NCBI GenBank assembly: GCA_963920665.1
Contig: OY987272.1
Coordinates: 17,117,001-17,181,000 of the forward strand
Direction: 5' to 3'
DNA length: 64,000 nt
Source: Straminergon stramineum
Taxonomy: Eukaryota > Streptophyta > Bryopsida > Hypnales > Calliergonaceae
The notes under the pieces: model-generated
What the model saw: the letters and a program-made list of their open reading frames with translations, nothing else
Databases searched by the model: none
What the model was told of the DNA's origin: nothing
Part shown: positions 23,834 through 37,400 of the stretch, piece by piece
Layout of the letters: each line of letters opens with the position of its first letter
How positions within the stretch are numbered: position 1 is the stretch's first letter
Made by a program: the position numbers and the translations under genes

Positions 23834-24553
23834 AACCTTATGGAGATGTGCATTGCAAGAAAGATGTGCATATGGATGTTTCCTACATATTAACACAATC
23901 AATTAAAAAAAATTCATCACTAATGATTTCCAATCAATTATCATGTAAAACTATGAATTTTAAAAGAAATAATTCACCAAAAATGGAGTTTTACTTTATT
24001 GAAACCCAAATTTGATATGCTTGATTGGAATTTGCATAAGAATTGAATATTGATTAAGCAAGACAAAAAATGTCAATCATATTATATATTATTTAAAACT
24101 GTTTTGAATGGCAGAATTGTGTGAATTGTGAGAGTCAGTGATTTACTATTTAGATCTAAAATTCACGCTGCAAGGTAGATACCCGAATTTTGAGAGTTAC
24201 AGCAATGCAGGAATATTTTTGGCTCCAACAAATGGTACCAAGATCATTGAAACTGATGAATTGGAAAGGAGCAGTACAGTATCGCATTACCGAATATCAG
24301 ACATAGAGAACATGTCTCCATTTTATATCAGCTTCAATTTTCAATTAAATTAAACAGGTATTCTATCATCACCTCACACCAAATTGGAAAACTTGACACA
24401 TACCACACCGAACACCAAATCCTTTTGAAGACCAATTCAATATGATTGGAACGAAACCGAAATCTTGCTAAAGCCTAAACCTAGTTCCCAAGTCTTCAAA
24501 AGTTGTCACCATAAATGAATACCACCACCCGATTTTCATACAAGGAGCGAGTG
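23834..24553. other. Intergenic / 3' flank of the LysM-M23 gene
   Basis: AT-rich up to about 24.1 kb, then less so toward the gene end, which probably includes the 3' UTR. A plus-strand frame at 24138-24353 has no recognisable domain. Confidence 0.5.
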
Positions 24554-27500
24554 TCACAAATGGATCCATTTCAAAGGGTCGAGTGCTTCTCCATTCTTGC
24601 GAACTGCAAATGCAACATTTAACACAGAAAGCTAAACTTAATATCAAACGTTGATTCTATTTATGAACCGGAACTCACAAAAGTTGATTATTCATTGGAA
24701 GTTGTAAGCAGCAATTGATAAAAGAAAAACATTCTCCACGCTTCAAATATAAGCAACATCACAACAGTGCCCCTCATTATATTTAGTTTTTAATAGACTA
24801 ACTTACTAGGCATTAGATTGATACAATCCTCAAGTAAAGGTTATAATAAGGTACTCTCAGTGTCACGCAAAAGGCGTAAATGTGATGATATTGTCATGGG
24901 CATTAACTTGATGATACATTGGCAACTATTAAGTGACCAGTAAACCAACACTAACTTAAAATTGATTAAATATTATCATAATATTGATCTAGTTGTCTAT
25001 AAAATTAGCATTAACTGGCCATAATTAACTTTGAGACTGATAGGAGACCTTTTGAGGTGAACTACCCAATGATTAAAAATAGCGTCAAAAGCAATAGCAT
25101 CAAAATTTCCCACCTTCAAAGTGCAGATGTGGGCCTGTCGCGCGTCCAGTTGCACCAACAGCTGCCACTTGCTGCCCCTTTACCACTTGCTGCAGGCAAC
25201 ACAAGCACACACCGAGTCAATACCAGTGGCAAGAAGAAATATAAATAGCATCAGATAGCCCAGAATAAGGTAAGAACCCATTCCAGAGGCTTCCAGTCAC
25301 TTTTTTTGAGTGGTTTGGATTATTAAAATGGAGTCTCTTTTGATGAATCTTATCCTTGTTTTGAGAGGAATAGAATGCATTGACGTATGGATTATTTTGA
25401 CACCATATGAAAGTGTTATGAACCGTTGAAGTTTGAAGTAGTAGTGTACCAATCACTAGTAGTGTACAAATTCAGACTACCCTTGAACTGAGCATTACAA
25501 CTACAGTGTATCTTACGGATGCATCTTTAACTGGAATAGAACCTAGAAGTATCTCAGTTCTTATAAGTCACGTGTACGCATGACACTTGCATTATAAAGG
25601 GATGACTTCTCAGCCCAACCAAACGCGATTCAAACTTTCACATGAAAGCTGCAGAATAAGCAAGAATTGATGGCTTAAATTCAGAGTCACTAGGTCTAAC
25701 ATGAACTTTGTACCTGCCCCACGCGGGAATGAATAGCACAGCAATGTCCATATCTTGTCACGAACCCCCCTTCATGCTGGATGGTCACCAAATATCCATA
25801 TCTGCAAAGGCACCAGGGGTGTCAGTTCAGAGGTGATTGTAAAGATCAGGAATTACTGTAACTATGGAGAACACAGTTGTGGAACGTCAACCATATCTTT
25901 CAGGAGCTTGCCTGTGCTTGAACCAGAAGCAAAGTCAACTTCACAACATCAACTTGCCATCCGTTCCTCAAAATCTGGACTACATGTAAGATCCACAATA
26001 ACCAAAACAGAAATAATGACAATCTGACATGCATGAGAATGTCAACCAATAGTAACTGAGAAGCATGATAATTAGAATGATAACTCACCCGCCACTCCAC
26101 CCAGCAAAAGTTACCGTGCCTCTGTCAGCTGCCAAGATTGGAGTTCCAGGATCGGCCGCTACATCAACGCCCTTAAAGAGGTACCCAAAATTCCAACCCT
26201 CAGTCTAGGTATAGTTCCAGTTTGAGCTGACATGGTGCATTAAGTTTCTCAAAGCACAAAGAAATTCACCAATTTATTAAACGAGAGAGGAATTACATAC
26301 AACCGCATATCGTAGTGATACTGAACGTAGATTACAGTCCTCACAACCCTTATCAGTACATGCAGAGAACTTTTGTGAGATGCTGAACTGTGCAATAAAT
26401 AAAGAGCATTACTTACGTATGCAATTGGATTCCCACAATATAATTACCATACTAATCCTGATACGCATAACATAAGGACCATTACTCCTCGACACTGAAT
26501 GCATAGATAACAAATTCAGAAGCACAAATCCGTTGATCGACTTACCTCGTGAAAAGCACCCCAACGCCAGCCATAAGTACTGCTCACAAATCTGCATTCA
26601 TTACCAACTTCAGTTCTTATAAACTTCTCTTAACGACCGACAATATGCAGCATCTCAGCACCGACATTCAGACGCGAGGAGAATAAGCCAGGTAAGACAT
26701 CAATATTCCCAAATCACCTCAGGTGCAGAGCTCAGTTACATTATAGATAATCAAACGATAATTGTAAAGTAAAATTGAGCACAAAAAATGTACATAGTCA
26801 TACCCCTCTGTGACAGGCGAACTGAACCGCATCCACTTATCTTGCACAAGCTGAAATCCCTTCCGTTTTCTTTTCCACCGACCTGATGCATTGATGTTCC
26901 AGGATCACAGGCAGGATTGTGAGGTCCATGCCGGCAACCAGAGAAGCTAACGAATACATGAACACATAGGTAAGAATCATACAAACTAGCACCCTATTTT
27001 TAACTCTCCAACCTTTCAATAACACAGATCAAGATAACATTCCTGAAACATTGAACAGAGTGGCTCCAGATCCTCATATAGATCGCATGTCAAAGCCAAT
27101 AGTCACACAGGAGTGAGGTCTCAAAATTGATACTTAGCCAAGTTGACATTAAAAAGGTAAAACACCTTCAAGTTTTAAATTTCCAGATGTGAGTTGATGC
27201 TTGAGAGTCTGTTCTGGACCTCCAACTCCCAGCCCATATTGGAAACCCGCACGTTGTCTTGAAAAGAGTAGCCGGCCGGTGCGCCGTCGACCTGATCGAA
27301 TCTCTGGAAGTTCCCTGGATGATGGGCCTGGAACAAACAAAAATAATCCTTCCTTTATGCTCTCAGAGTCGACTTGCATAGATTATACTTGTTGAAAAAA
27401 ATCTAGCAGTTGCAACCAAAGAAGTACCTTCGGACACAGCGAGAACGTCGCCCTCAAAAATATTCTTGTTCCGCAAGTTGTTCATCCTCTGCAATTCCTC

Positions 27501-29723
27501 TGAACTAAGGCTGTACAGAAAATTGCCAAGAAAAAGGTCAAGAAGGCATCTTCAACACAACTAGCTAAAAGTAGAGTTCCAAAACTACCCATTCACATTA
27601 TCAACACTTCTAAGCAAATACTTGATATTACAAACATTGCAGACATTAGAAGGTTTATATCCATCCAGGCAATAAGATTTAAAGATCTGCTCCTCACCCA
27701 TGTTCAGAGGCAATATCAGTCAAGGTATCTCCGTATTGAACGCGTACAGTTTCTAGACGGGGAATTGGATGGACCCTCTGAGCCTTCTGAGCCCGGGGGC
27801 ATGCACTCATCACAGGTTTGACAGACTTGAGAGGTTGCAAAGAATTTCCCGAATCACAGTCAATTGAAGCATTCCGTTCTCGTAGACTGGCCTTTCGACC
27901 AAGCACCGCGAGCTCTGCACTACGCCGATCTATCTTCAAAACACTGAGACAAATCCCAACGATACATCAGATAAAAATTAAGATTCCTTCATACCATGTT
28001 CCGTAACTTTCAAATCTGTAATGAACGACAAGTGAGTGGCTGACGAGAGTTTGAGAAGCCTAGAACTGATTACGAAAGATTGTAAACGGAAGCACGTGGA
28101 CCCTGTTCCACGGTTCGATTAAGCCAAGAAAGAAAGGCACAAATAGAAAAAGCTGCCACCAGTGTAAAAAAAACATCCTGTCACTCATCCCAAAATTCGA
28201 TTTGAAAAATGGAACTGATCTATGAATGAACACATCTGAGAGGTGTCCCACAAACCTGCCGGAGTAGATGACATCATCTTTCAGGTTGTTAAGTTTCTTC
28301 AACGCATTTACTGTTGTCCCATACTTCTCTGCTAGCCATGCAAGCGACTCTCCGTCGCCCACTCTGTGCTCCCGATTATTATTACACAAAACTTGTCCTA
28401 AAAGGACAAGCGTTTTACTAAGACTCATAATCTCAGGCCTCAGCAAAAATGATGTCAAAGTAATTCTTGTTGAGAGCTCCCTGTGCACAGAGCTGGCTTT
28501 TACTCTTGAAACAGTCGTCCGACTAGTTGATGGGGAGGAGGTATAGCAACTGTTATCGCGAGGTATCGATATCCGACTGCCCACCCGTAGACTATCAGGG
28601 TTCCTCAGACTAGGATTTGCACTCAAAAGAGTCCTGTCACAAAAGGCACCCGTGTAGATTCTCAAGTTTAAGAACTAAAAACTGAAAAGTTCAAATAGCT
28701 CGAACATAATGCTCGAGATCAGCTCTCTTCTAGCAAGTCCACATGAATCAAAAATAATCTGCAACTCTATAGCCACGCTCTGGTAACTGCAAAACTTTAA
28801 GCGCCAACTTAAGCACAAGCTGCTACTAGTTTCCCGACTGGGTCTCAACCATTACATGCATTGCCTTCCAAAAATTGAAAGCTGATTACGTTATTGAATA
28901 TAAGCTCATCTGCCAGTCAATCCCAGTAGTAGGTGACTTCAACAAACGTCTAGACCACAGGGTGAAAACCTACCGGTTTTTGAAATTTCCAGTTATGTGT
29001 AAACTGAAGAGGACAAGTGCCGGATAAAGACCCAGTGGAATGTAATCGCACATTCGATGGTGTTCTGCTTCACCGAGTGTTTAAAAGTCACAACAAATAA
29101 AAAAGAAATGCAAGAAGCCAAGAAAGGGTGCACCGATTAACCTTAAGTCAACATTATGACGTCGTCCGATATCATAGAGCCAATCGCCTCGTTGCACTAC
29201 ATGCTCGGTACATGATCCAACGGCAGTAGCGGAACTCATAGCTGTGGAACTCACAATATCAAAGTTCTCGCTTAACCGGCTCCTCGTCCCAATTGTGGGC
29301 CTGGACACCACTGGTGATCCATGACTATGCAATCCTACTGCTGTCTGCAATTGCTTTCTGGGAAGGTTACAACACGTAGGGAAACTAAATGGATGCAGGA
29401 GTAGACTACAAGAGGATACGCAAAGGATGAGTACTGAATAGACTATAATGACTTTGAGCCTGGTGGTGAACAATTGACCACAGGCTTTCCACTAACCCTT
29501 ACATTTTCTTCAGTTTCTTACAAATTATGTGCTATTGAAGTGACAGTTGCCCAATACTCATGATAAGCAATAGATGTCGGGATTTCAAAAAAATGTTGTT
29601 CTCTTTGCTTCTGCACTAGTGTCCGCGCTTAACATGCTTTGTGAGAAATTCACGGTGCGAGGTCAAGCATACCTGATCGTTTTCAACTCCCGCGAGCTTG
29701 GGAGACAGCCACTTGAACATCAT
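24554..29723 (-). CDS. LysM (x3) - M23 metallopeptidase, peptidoglycan hydrolase-like
   Basis: Twelve GT-AG exons, all in frame, 514 aa: 29723-29673, 29344-29142, 28633-28256, 27943-27698, 27510-27428, 27327-27166, 26882-26804, 26591-26546, 26171-26089, 25801-25714, 25189-25114, 24603-24554. LysM1 spans exons 2-3 (CTEHVVQRGDWLYDIG to VGSRISIP). LysM2 is in exons 3-4 (EHRVGDGESLAWLAEKYG to IYSGSVLKI). LysM3 is in exons 4-5 (TVRVQYGDTLTDIASEHG to FEGDVLAVSE). A basic linker follows (SGRRRTGR, RWKRKRKG), then the M23 domain: STYGWRWGAFHEGVDVAADP gives ligands His415 and Asp419, RYGHC gives His463, and TGPHLHFEV gives His494 and His496. The zinc site is thus complete. It ends LDPLKWIHL-stop. LysM plus M23 is a bacterial cell-wall-hydrolase design; plastid targeting is inferred. 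Exon 1 and the start are the least certain part. Confidence 0.9.
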
Positions 29724-30780
29724 CCTCTCGCATACTCTCCCAAGATAGCTCTTCGTCGGTTAGATCAAGCTTCCCTGTTTGCACATCTGACCTCACTCTT
29801 CTCTCCACAACAACTATAATTATCAGTAACCGCAAATTAAAAATGAAGAGACGGAAAATCATACACAGGTTATTCTCCAGGATCAATTAGAACATCTTTC
29901 CCGAAGACTCGATTGCCTTCCCCACAAGGTACAATCCATTGCCGAGGAGATATACAGGAAGAACTAATTCTTCTCTCTCCGAGGGCAGGACAACCCCTGC
30001 ATTAAACGAGTTCTTCAGGGAGCATTCGCCCCGACATTGCACACTGTTGTTCTCTGCTTCTGACCCGAAAAGAGTCAGAGAATCAATACAGAAAATCTTC
30101 AAAGATCGTGAAAAAACTCAAGCCTAACGAGACATGAATCGACTTGCCCCCCGTTTCAGCAACTTTGGATATGGAAACATCCAAATGCTAGTGCTACAAC
30201 AAGTTTCAAAGCTACAATATCTCACCACACTTCAATTTGCAATCCCACACAACACTCAGGAAGTCGCAAAGAAGAGTAAATACAGGTGGAATACAAGGCG
30301 TCCCCCCCAATGCAAGAACAGCGCAAACCGCCAAGAGACCAACACCCTTATTCGATCCACAAATCGCACCACGAATCCAAAATTAAATCTGCAGTCTCCA
30401 AGAATAAGCAATGAAAGCCACAAACGAGAAGAAATTGAGCTTACCAAGGCAATGCGCGACGGATTGGATAGGACCCAAATTGAAGCTCCAGAGTGCTCAA
30501 GGCAGCACCAATTCAGACAATCAAAAGCTCAGACGACGTCCACGTGATAAATGGCATTCACAACGAGACTGACTCGGCGAGTACGTTACGAAGCAGGGGT
30601 GAAGTGCAATGCTGGTAGCAGAGATGGCAACGAAGCTCATCTCTCCGACGACTCGGCAATGACGCTCCTGGCTCGTCTGTCCATATCCGAAATTAGGGTT
30701 TCAGAATCCTCCGTTCAAAACACTTCCGTAAGCACCGAGGGTATCTTACCGTGGCGTTCACAACAAGTTTGATGACAAGG
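29724..30780 (-). promoter_or_regulatory. Leader/promoter region of the LysM-M23 gene
   Basis: The minus strand is moderately GC-rich and has several possible noncoding 5' exons, for example a donor-like AAGCTTG/GTAAGC context around 30443-30446. A telo-box (TTAGGGTTT on plus, AAACCCTAA on minus) lies at 30693-30701. Plus-strand frames 30134-30547 and 30551-30772 show no domain and are taken as chance. Confidence 0.4.
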
Positions 30781-33239
30781 TGGAGTGTAAATTGGGGGGA
30801 ATTTTGGGTTTAAACCTTAAACCCTTTCACACCATAATGTTTTTTGAAATTTTGTACATCTTTTTTCTTATATCTTTAAACAAATTTATTATTTACCTCC
30901 ATAAGAGAGAGAAAGAAGTCCAATTCTTTTTGGAATTGGCATACTTGAAGAGTATGTTTGTCGTCAAAGGTCCTACAATAAGGTCTATAGGTCAATTGTG
31001 TGTAACAGAATGTCCACATACCTCTTTATTGCAATAACATCAAATTGGTCATAAATAAAAGATGTCTTTTAAAGATTCATGAATTGCTTTTGATGGATGA
31101 AACATAGTAGGATGGAATGACAACCTAAAACACTTTGTTCATTGTTTTGAATCACTTATGGACGTCATAGCATTGAGGGGGTAACCCTTTAATACTTGAT
31201 TGTTTTTTGAATAATTGCACACTTTTACTTATATCTTTGCACACATGTATTATTTATCTCTAGTCATCAAATGGATCATCAAAGACGGTTATCATTTATA
31301 TATTCAAACATCACTTTGAATGAATGAGAATTTTTTAGAATGAAACATCTTATTAACATACTTTGTTCATCATTCAAAATATGGACTTCAAAGCATGACG
31401 AATAAATGTAAGGTATGGACAAATCTTTCTATACTATTATATATGATATTCTCAAGTCTTTTGAAATTAGCATTAAAAAGAGATGTATAATATGAATTAT
31501 TATTATTTATTTATTTAATCAAATTTCTAAAAATATTGAAAGATTTTTGTTAGATCAATGTTGAAAGGATTTCACTTCAATGATTCACTAAGAATACAAT
31601 CCATACATTTTATACTTGAATCTTGGTTTATATTGTTCTAAATTTGTAAAGTTTTCCAAATGATATAATATTGATTTTTTTGAATTATTTAAATTCAAAT
31701 TATTAAAACTTTATGTATGTACTAGGGTTTTTAACAAAATAAACACTTAGAACCTTGATGGATTTTTATTTTCTTACATAAAATATAATAGAGTTTTTTA
31801 AGCAACCATTAGCCTTTTATGATAGGAATAATCTCCTTGTAAACTCAACAATATCCATCATTAATTTCTTAGAAGCTTCTAATTAGATGAACATTGATTT
31901 TGAAGAGACTGAATGCTACGTATATGTCATTGGGCATTAAGGATTAAGAAGAATTTCAAACCTAAACTAGCCTTGTGAGGTCAATCATTCCATTATTGAG
32001 TACATTCCCACCATGAAAATAGAACATTAAATTGGAAAGGTCACAATTTGAAATTTCTTGTAAGTACTTGCATCAAGAGAGAAATTTTCATTTGAATTCC
32101 ATATGAAACATGCAATGGTGGGTGGATTTTTTTTTAAGCTTGAAAAGGGTATATTTATTTCAAGGGTTAAAATCTTCAAAATACTTAGATGGTGGAAGGT
32201 ACTAGTAGTCAAATCTTCAAAGTAATCAAATAATCAAATGAAAAAAAGGTAAAGTTTCTTGAATCTCTCTAACTCATCCTTTGAAGCTTGCATTTCTCCC
32301 TTTTGTATGCAAAAAATTTCATTTATCAAAACAATATTTATCCACACATGATTGATATTCTAAAACCTCCTTAACCCCTACAGGACTAAGGAGCCACCTA
32401 GGGGAAGGGTGAAACTCTATTGGCTCCATATTTTGGAATTTTTACTTGAAATTTTAGATTTATTCCCAATCATTATAATCTTCATAAGAAGCATTGTTTT
32501 ACATCATTCTAATGAGTATTGCAAAGTTCTAAAGACATTTTTAAAAGCTAATAAAATAATACTTAAAAAAATATTTAAAAACTTTGTTTGATACTATAAA
32601 TCATTGACAACTACATAACTACATCATAACTTTTAAAACATTCAATTTCAACAAATGAGATGAAAGTTTTGAAGAACAATTTTGTAGGAAATGAAGGTAT
32701 GAAAAACACATGAAGGTGATTTTGAATCAATTTTAAAAATTTCCAAAAACAAAATAAAAAACACAAGATATACATTGCTTTCTAAAACATTTCCACTAAA
32801 CATTGATCTTGTAAAAATTGCATGTGGCCATGTGCACCTTTGTGGGGGACTAAAATACAATTGCATAAAAATTAAGCATAAAACATACATGTTGTATATT
32901 ACTGTATAGGATATTTCAATGAAAGTTGTATATTTGGCATATCTTTAAAATGTTCACGTGAAGAATTATAATTAGGAACTATGAACCACTTAAACAAATG
33001 TAGTAAGAATAAATGACATTAAAAGATATATATTGCAAAGAAAACTCATGTCATTCATACTATAGGTAAAAGGCCTATCATGTAATATCATCTTATTTCC
33101 ATATAGTATTATAATGCCACTACCATGTCAAAAATTCATAATATAAAAGCATCTAATCAATCTTACAATAAATTCAAAACTTTATAATATATAGTTCAAA
33201 AAGAAGAATGGCTTAAGGTTTGAATTTATGGGTCAACTT
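30781..33239. other. AT-rich gene-poor stretch
   Basis: Low-GC DNA with short chance frames. A 'ccttaacccctacaggacta'-type motif at about 32368 marks a fragment of the dispersed family. No gene is seen. Confidence 0.55.
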
Positions 33240-34490
33240 AATGAAGTCCAAAAACAATTAAGGATCTATGCATATGCCTAATCTTCTACAATAAAAATAG
33301 CATGGATTGAGGATATCATGTACATTTCTAATTCCTTGGTTACAACAAACTTAAGATGGAGTGAGAGAGTCAAACACATGCCTAATCTTCTATAGTAAAT
33401 ATGATTGAGATGGAGTGAAGGAGATGGACAACATTCAATATTTTATCACATTTTTTATTAAACTTGGATAGCAAACTAGGCTATGTGTTCAATACAAAAC
33501 TCCACAAGCCACTCGATGTTCATTTGAAGGTGGAGGAACCCATATCTTTATACATGTAGAGAGGTAGGAGGTACAACAATCAATGTGGGATATATAAGGG
33601 CATAATTATGGAAAGGAACTTTCCAACCACATGTTGAATTTGGTCTATAACTTTTGATTGGAGGCTTCAAATCACAAATGCATTTTCGGAGCCAAAATTT
33701 AACATAATTTCTACCTTTTTTAATTAAATGTATTTTGAAGAAAGTGGTTTCACTATGAGTAAATAAGGTTTGATATTTTGCTCACAACATAATCATTCCT
33801 TTTGACTTGATTGAGGGAGGTTAAGCTCTTGACCTCCTACATTCGGCTCACATTGATTATTGTATCTCCTACTTCCCCAGATATATAAAGGTTGAACTTC
33901 AATTTCCCTCCTCCATGTTACAAACATTTAGTGCCTTGAAAAGATTTGTGATACACATGAATATCATATTTACTTGCATATTTGGCTACAAGGATAGGCA
34001 TTTTATGCCAAATTTTTTATTAAAGTTAGAAAATCAAATTTGGTAGATGCAAAAATAAAAATATTCCTTCAAAATCCATATTTTTTGCCATGTCATTTTT
34101 CAAAATTATTTTTTACCAACATTCATAGCCTAAAATCAATTATAATATATAAGTTGTATTCATTACAAATTGTATTGAAAAATGGGATTTTTTTATTCAT
34201 TTGAAATTGAATGCTCATACATGTCCATGTCTTCTATTCCATCTTATATTTATTATAGAGGTTAGGCTTATTTGACCCCTTCACTCTTGTCATCTTATAT
34301 TTGTTGTAACTATGGAGTAAGGCACTTCATCCCTCCTCACCTAGCTAATGTTTATAGTAACTAAGAAGTTAGGCATGTGCTTGACACCCTAACTCCATCC
34401 CATGTTTATTATAACTAAGGGATTAGACATATACTTGGCCTTTGCTTATTCCATCTAATGTTTTGTATAAGGTATTAGGCACATGCCAAA
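33240..34490. repeat. About 1.25-kb foldback element with tandem units in its arms
   Basis: The right arm (about 34235-34490) holds about five degenerate units of 50-60 bp, each with a 'ttattataactaagg'-like core, 'ttaggca' and 'catcttatatt'. The left arm (about 33265-33420) holds the same in reverse ('gcctaatcttctatagtaaa' twice). Nearer the centre, 33566-33592 ('ggtacaacaatcaatgtggg') pairs with 33850-33875 ('cacattgattattgtatctc'). The centre is near 33725. Each half also has a 'gatatataa' TATA-like motif. No ORF. Confidence 0.6.
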
Positions 34491-37400
34491 ATCCTTTGAT
34501 AAATAGAAAGTTTTGAACAAAGATTAGTCATGTAGCTATCTTCCTTCAATAAAAAAATAATTAAGCAAATTCTAGATTTACAAATTCATCTTATTGGAAA
34601 TATGTTCAAAACATCATCTATAGATTAATTAAAATATATAATTTTTTATTGCACACTTTTATTAGCCTCACTATGTGAATTTATAACCTTCAAAGGACTT
34701 AGAACTCTATAATCAATATTTTTTCTAACTCAAGTAGGGTGTATTGACTTCATAATTTAGAATTTTTGCATTTGATTTTTAAAACAAATGTTAATTATTC
34801 TAGCCAAGATGTAAATCTTTGTTTCATATAATTTTGAATAATATTGCCAAGGTTAGAAGTTTTTTATTTCAATGTCAAACCAAGAAGCTAAAATATATTT
34901 AGAAAATGACTAATTAGTTATATTGGACTTTTTAGATTGATACCTTGTCAACAACATTGCAACTATTCGATTCCAAATAATGAAGTGAAAGTTGCGAGGT
35001 AGAAAAATATATATGAAGTCATTTTTTGAACTTGATTTTGAAATTTTCCAAATTTTAAAAAATAAAACCTATTATTTTCTAGAACATTAGCACCTTTGGA
35101 ATAATGATTCTCAATTTCTTATAAAAGTTATTAGCAATTTAGTTTTATTCTTTCACCCAATACCACCATCCACTTCATAATTCTATTAAAGATGAATACG
35201 AAAGTCTTTTTGGTTAAATTTATTCCATGTATTCTCAATGGATTTTCTAACACATGGCTAAATTGCACAAATTTTTGGAAATATATGTTTTTTTCAAAAA
35301 AATTTGAAAGACATAACTTCACCTTTAGAAATGGGTTATTTCTTTTTCCATGTATTCTTGCCCAATTTTCTAAATTTTTGACCAAAATTCACAAGTTATA
35401 TATCAAAGGTGTTGTTTTTACCCTTGAATGTCTAAGGCATCATATTTTGGTATTGACTAAACTTTGAAGATAAATAATATCTTATCAAAATCATGTTATG
35501 GGCTTTTTTACTAAAATATCCTTTAAAGTCTAATTTGAGCATCAAAAAATAAGTTTTGAAAAAAATTATTTAAGATTTTCAATTGAAAATTTTGTGCATG
35601 GATGTCCATTGCAAATCTTACTTTTTTAGTATTAGAAGCTCTTCAAGATGAAGTTCAAATACATTGGATCTTGGGGGAAAACTCACATTTAAAATTCATT
35701 TAAGGAAATTCTAAAGTAGATTTTGAAATTCTATAATCAATTATGGTTGTGCATATTAGACCCTTCAATTTCATTATTTATTTGGAACTTCAAATTTAGA
35801 ATGAGGACATCTAAAAGAAAATTGAAAGTCTTGAAATTACTTTCACATTTTTAATACCCACTTGATTAAAAATTATAATCTTTCAATCCATAATGAATAT
35901 TCTTAAGTTTCTTTTCCCATGTAATTGATAAAAAGTCTAGTTAAAATTTTTTTAAATTGATAAACATTATCCAAACTTAGGCTTTTTGTTTAGTTTTGCA
36001 CAAACTCCAAAAAGCTCAAAAAGGCCTTGGACATAGAGGGATTAAATCAAGAAGACAAAACTCAACTTTGGAAAAGCTTGAAAAAACAAGTTTCTAAAGT
36101 TTAGACAGTTTACATTTATCACACAATCAATAGAGGCATTCACTCTAAAATTTGGGGAGAATTAACTCTAACAAGTTAATTTATAGATGAACCTTAAAAT
36201 TGACATGCATGTGTCCCTTCCCAAACAATTTACATGTCTTCACACTTTTGAAAATATTATGCAAGATTCTAATTCTAATTTTTTGGATTCTTCTAAGGAT
36301 TGATAATTGAAATAAAATAAATTAGAACTTGCAAGCTATTGTAAAAAGTATATTAAAAAAGTCTTGGATACCTCACAAATTCTAAGGCTTGAATCTTTTA
36401 GTGAAATTTTTGTATGAAAAGTCTTGTCATGTATGTTCCAATGCCTTTTTGGAATGTAAAAGACATTAATTGTCTAGTATAGGTGACATTGTAGTTTCAA
36501 ACAATCTAGCCTTGCATTCACTAGAAGAAAACAACGTTCAGTTGAACAAAATTCAACTAATGCAAAATTTTGTTCAATTGAATGTTGTTTTCTTCTAGTG
36601 ATTGGTACCAAACCTTTGTTGTTTGGAAAGATGCGAGCAATGTCATAAGCAAAAGGATTCTTGGACTAATTCATAACACTCATGGGATAAAAATATAGGA
36701 GTTTAGAGATAATAGGCTCTTGAAAGAAGACAAATTTATTTAATTTACTATCAATTTTGAGTGTATAATACTACAAAATAAAGTTTGAAGTATTGGATTG
36801 AACATCATGTTTATTCATGTTGTATTTTATAGAAGAAAATCACATGCAAGTATATTACTAATATTTAGTAGAAAACACAAAAGATGAAGAGTAGATAAGA
36901 ATGCCATTTTGAAGGGCAAATTTCTAAGTTGGACTTCATGGGAAATGACAAAGGGACCCTTCAAATTACAAGCTTCTTAAAAAACACTAATTTTCCCTAA
37001 TTTAGGTGAATGCACCATATTATTACTCTTTTCCAAAACTTCCATGGCCAAATTTTCACCAAATATATACAACACAAGTTGATGTGGGATACCTCTAAGA
37101 GATCGTAGCCAGTTTGATGCATTCATTGGGTGTCCAAAAAACAATAATTCTTAGATAATCTAGAATTTACTTTTGATTTCAAACAAAATCCAACAAAAAC
37201 TTAAACATTTCAATAATAAAAACCATATTATTTGGACTATTTTTTATGCAAATATTTTGTTGGTTTTGAACTTCAGTTGATTAGGAGATAGAATTTTTAA
37301 TTCAAAAATTGTCAATGGCCTCAAGAATTGGAAAGTTGGAGATGAAACTTGAAACAATCTTAAAGTCAAGGTATAGTCACTTTTACTTCAAAACAATTAC

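Noticed and set aside
30134..30547. 137-aa plus-strand open frame
   Set aside because: It lies antisense to the presumed leader of the LysM-M23 gene and has no domain or signal.
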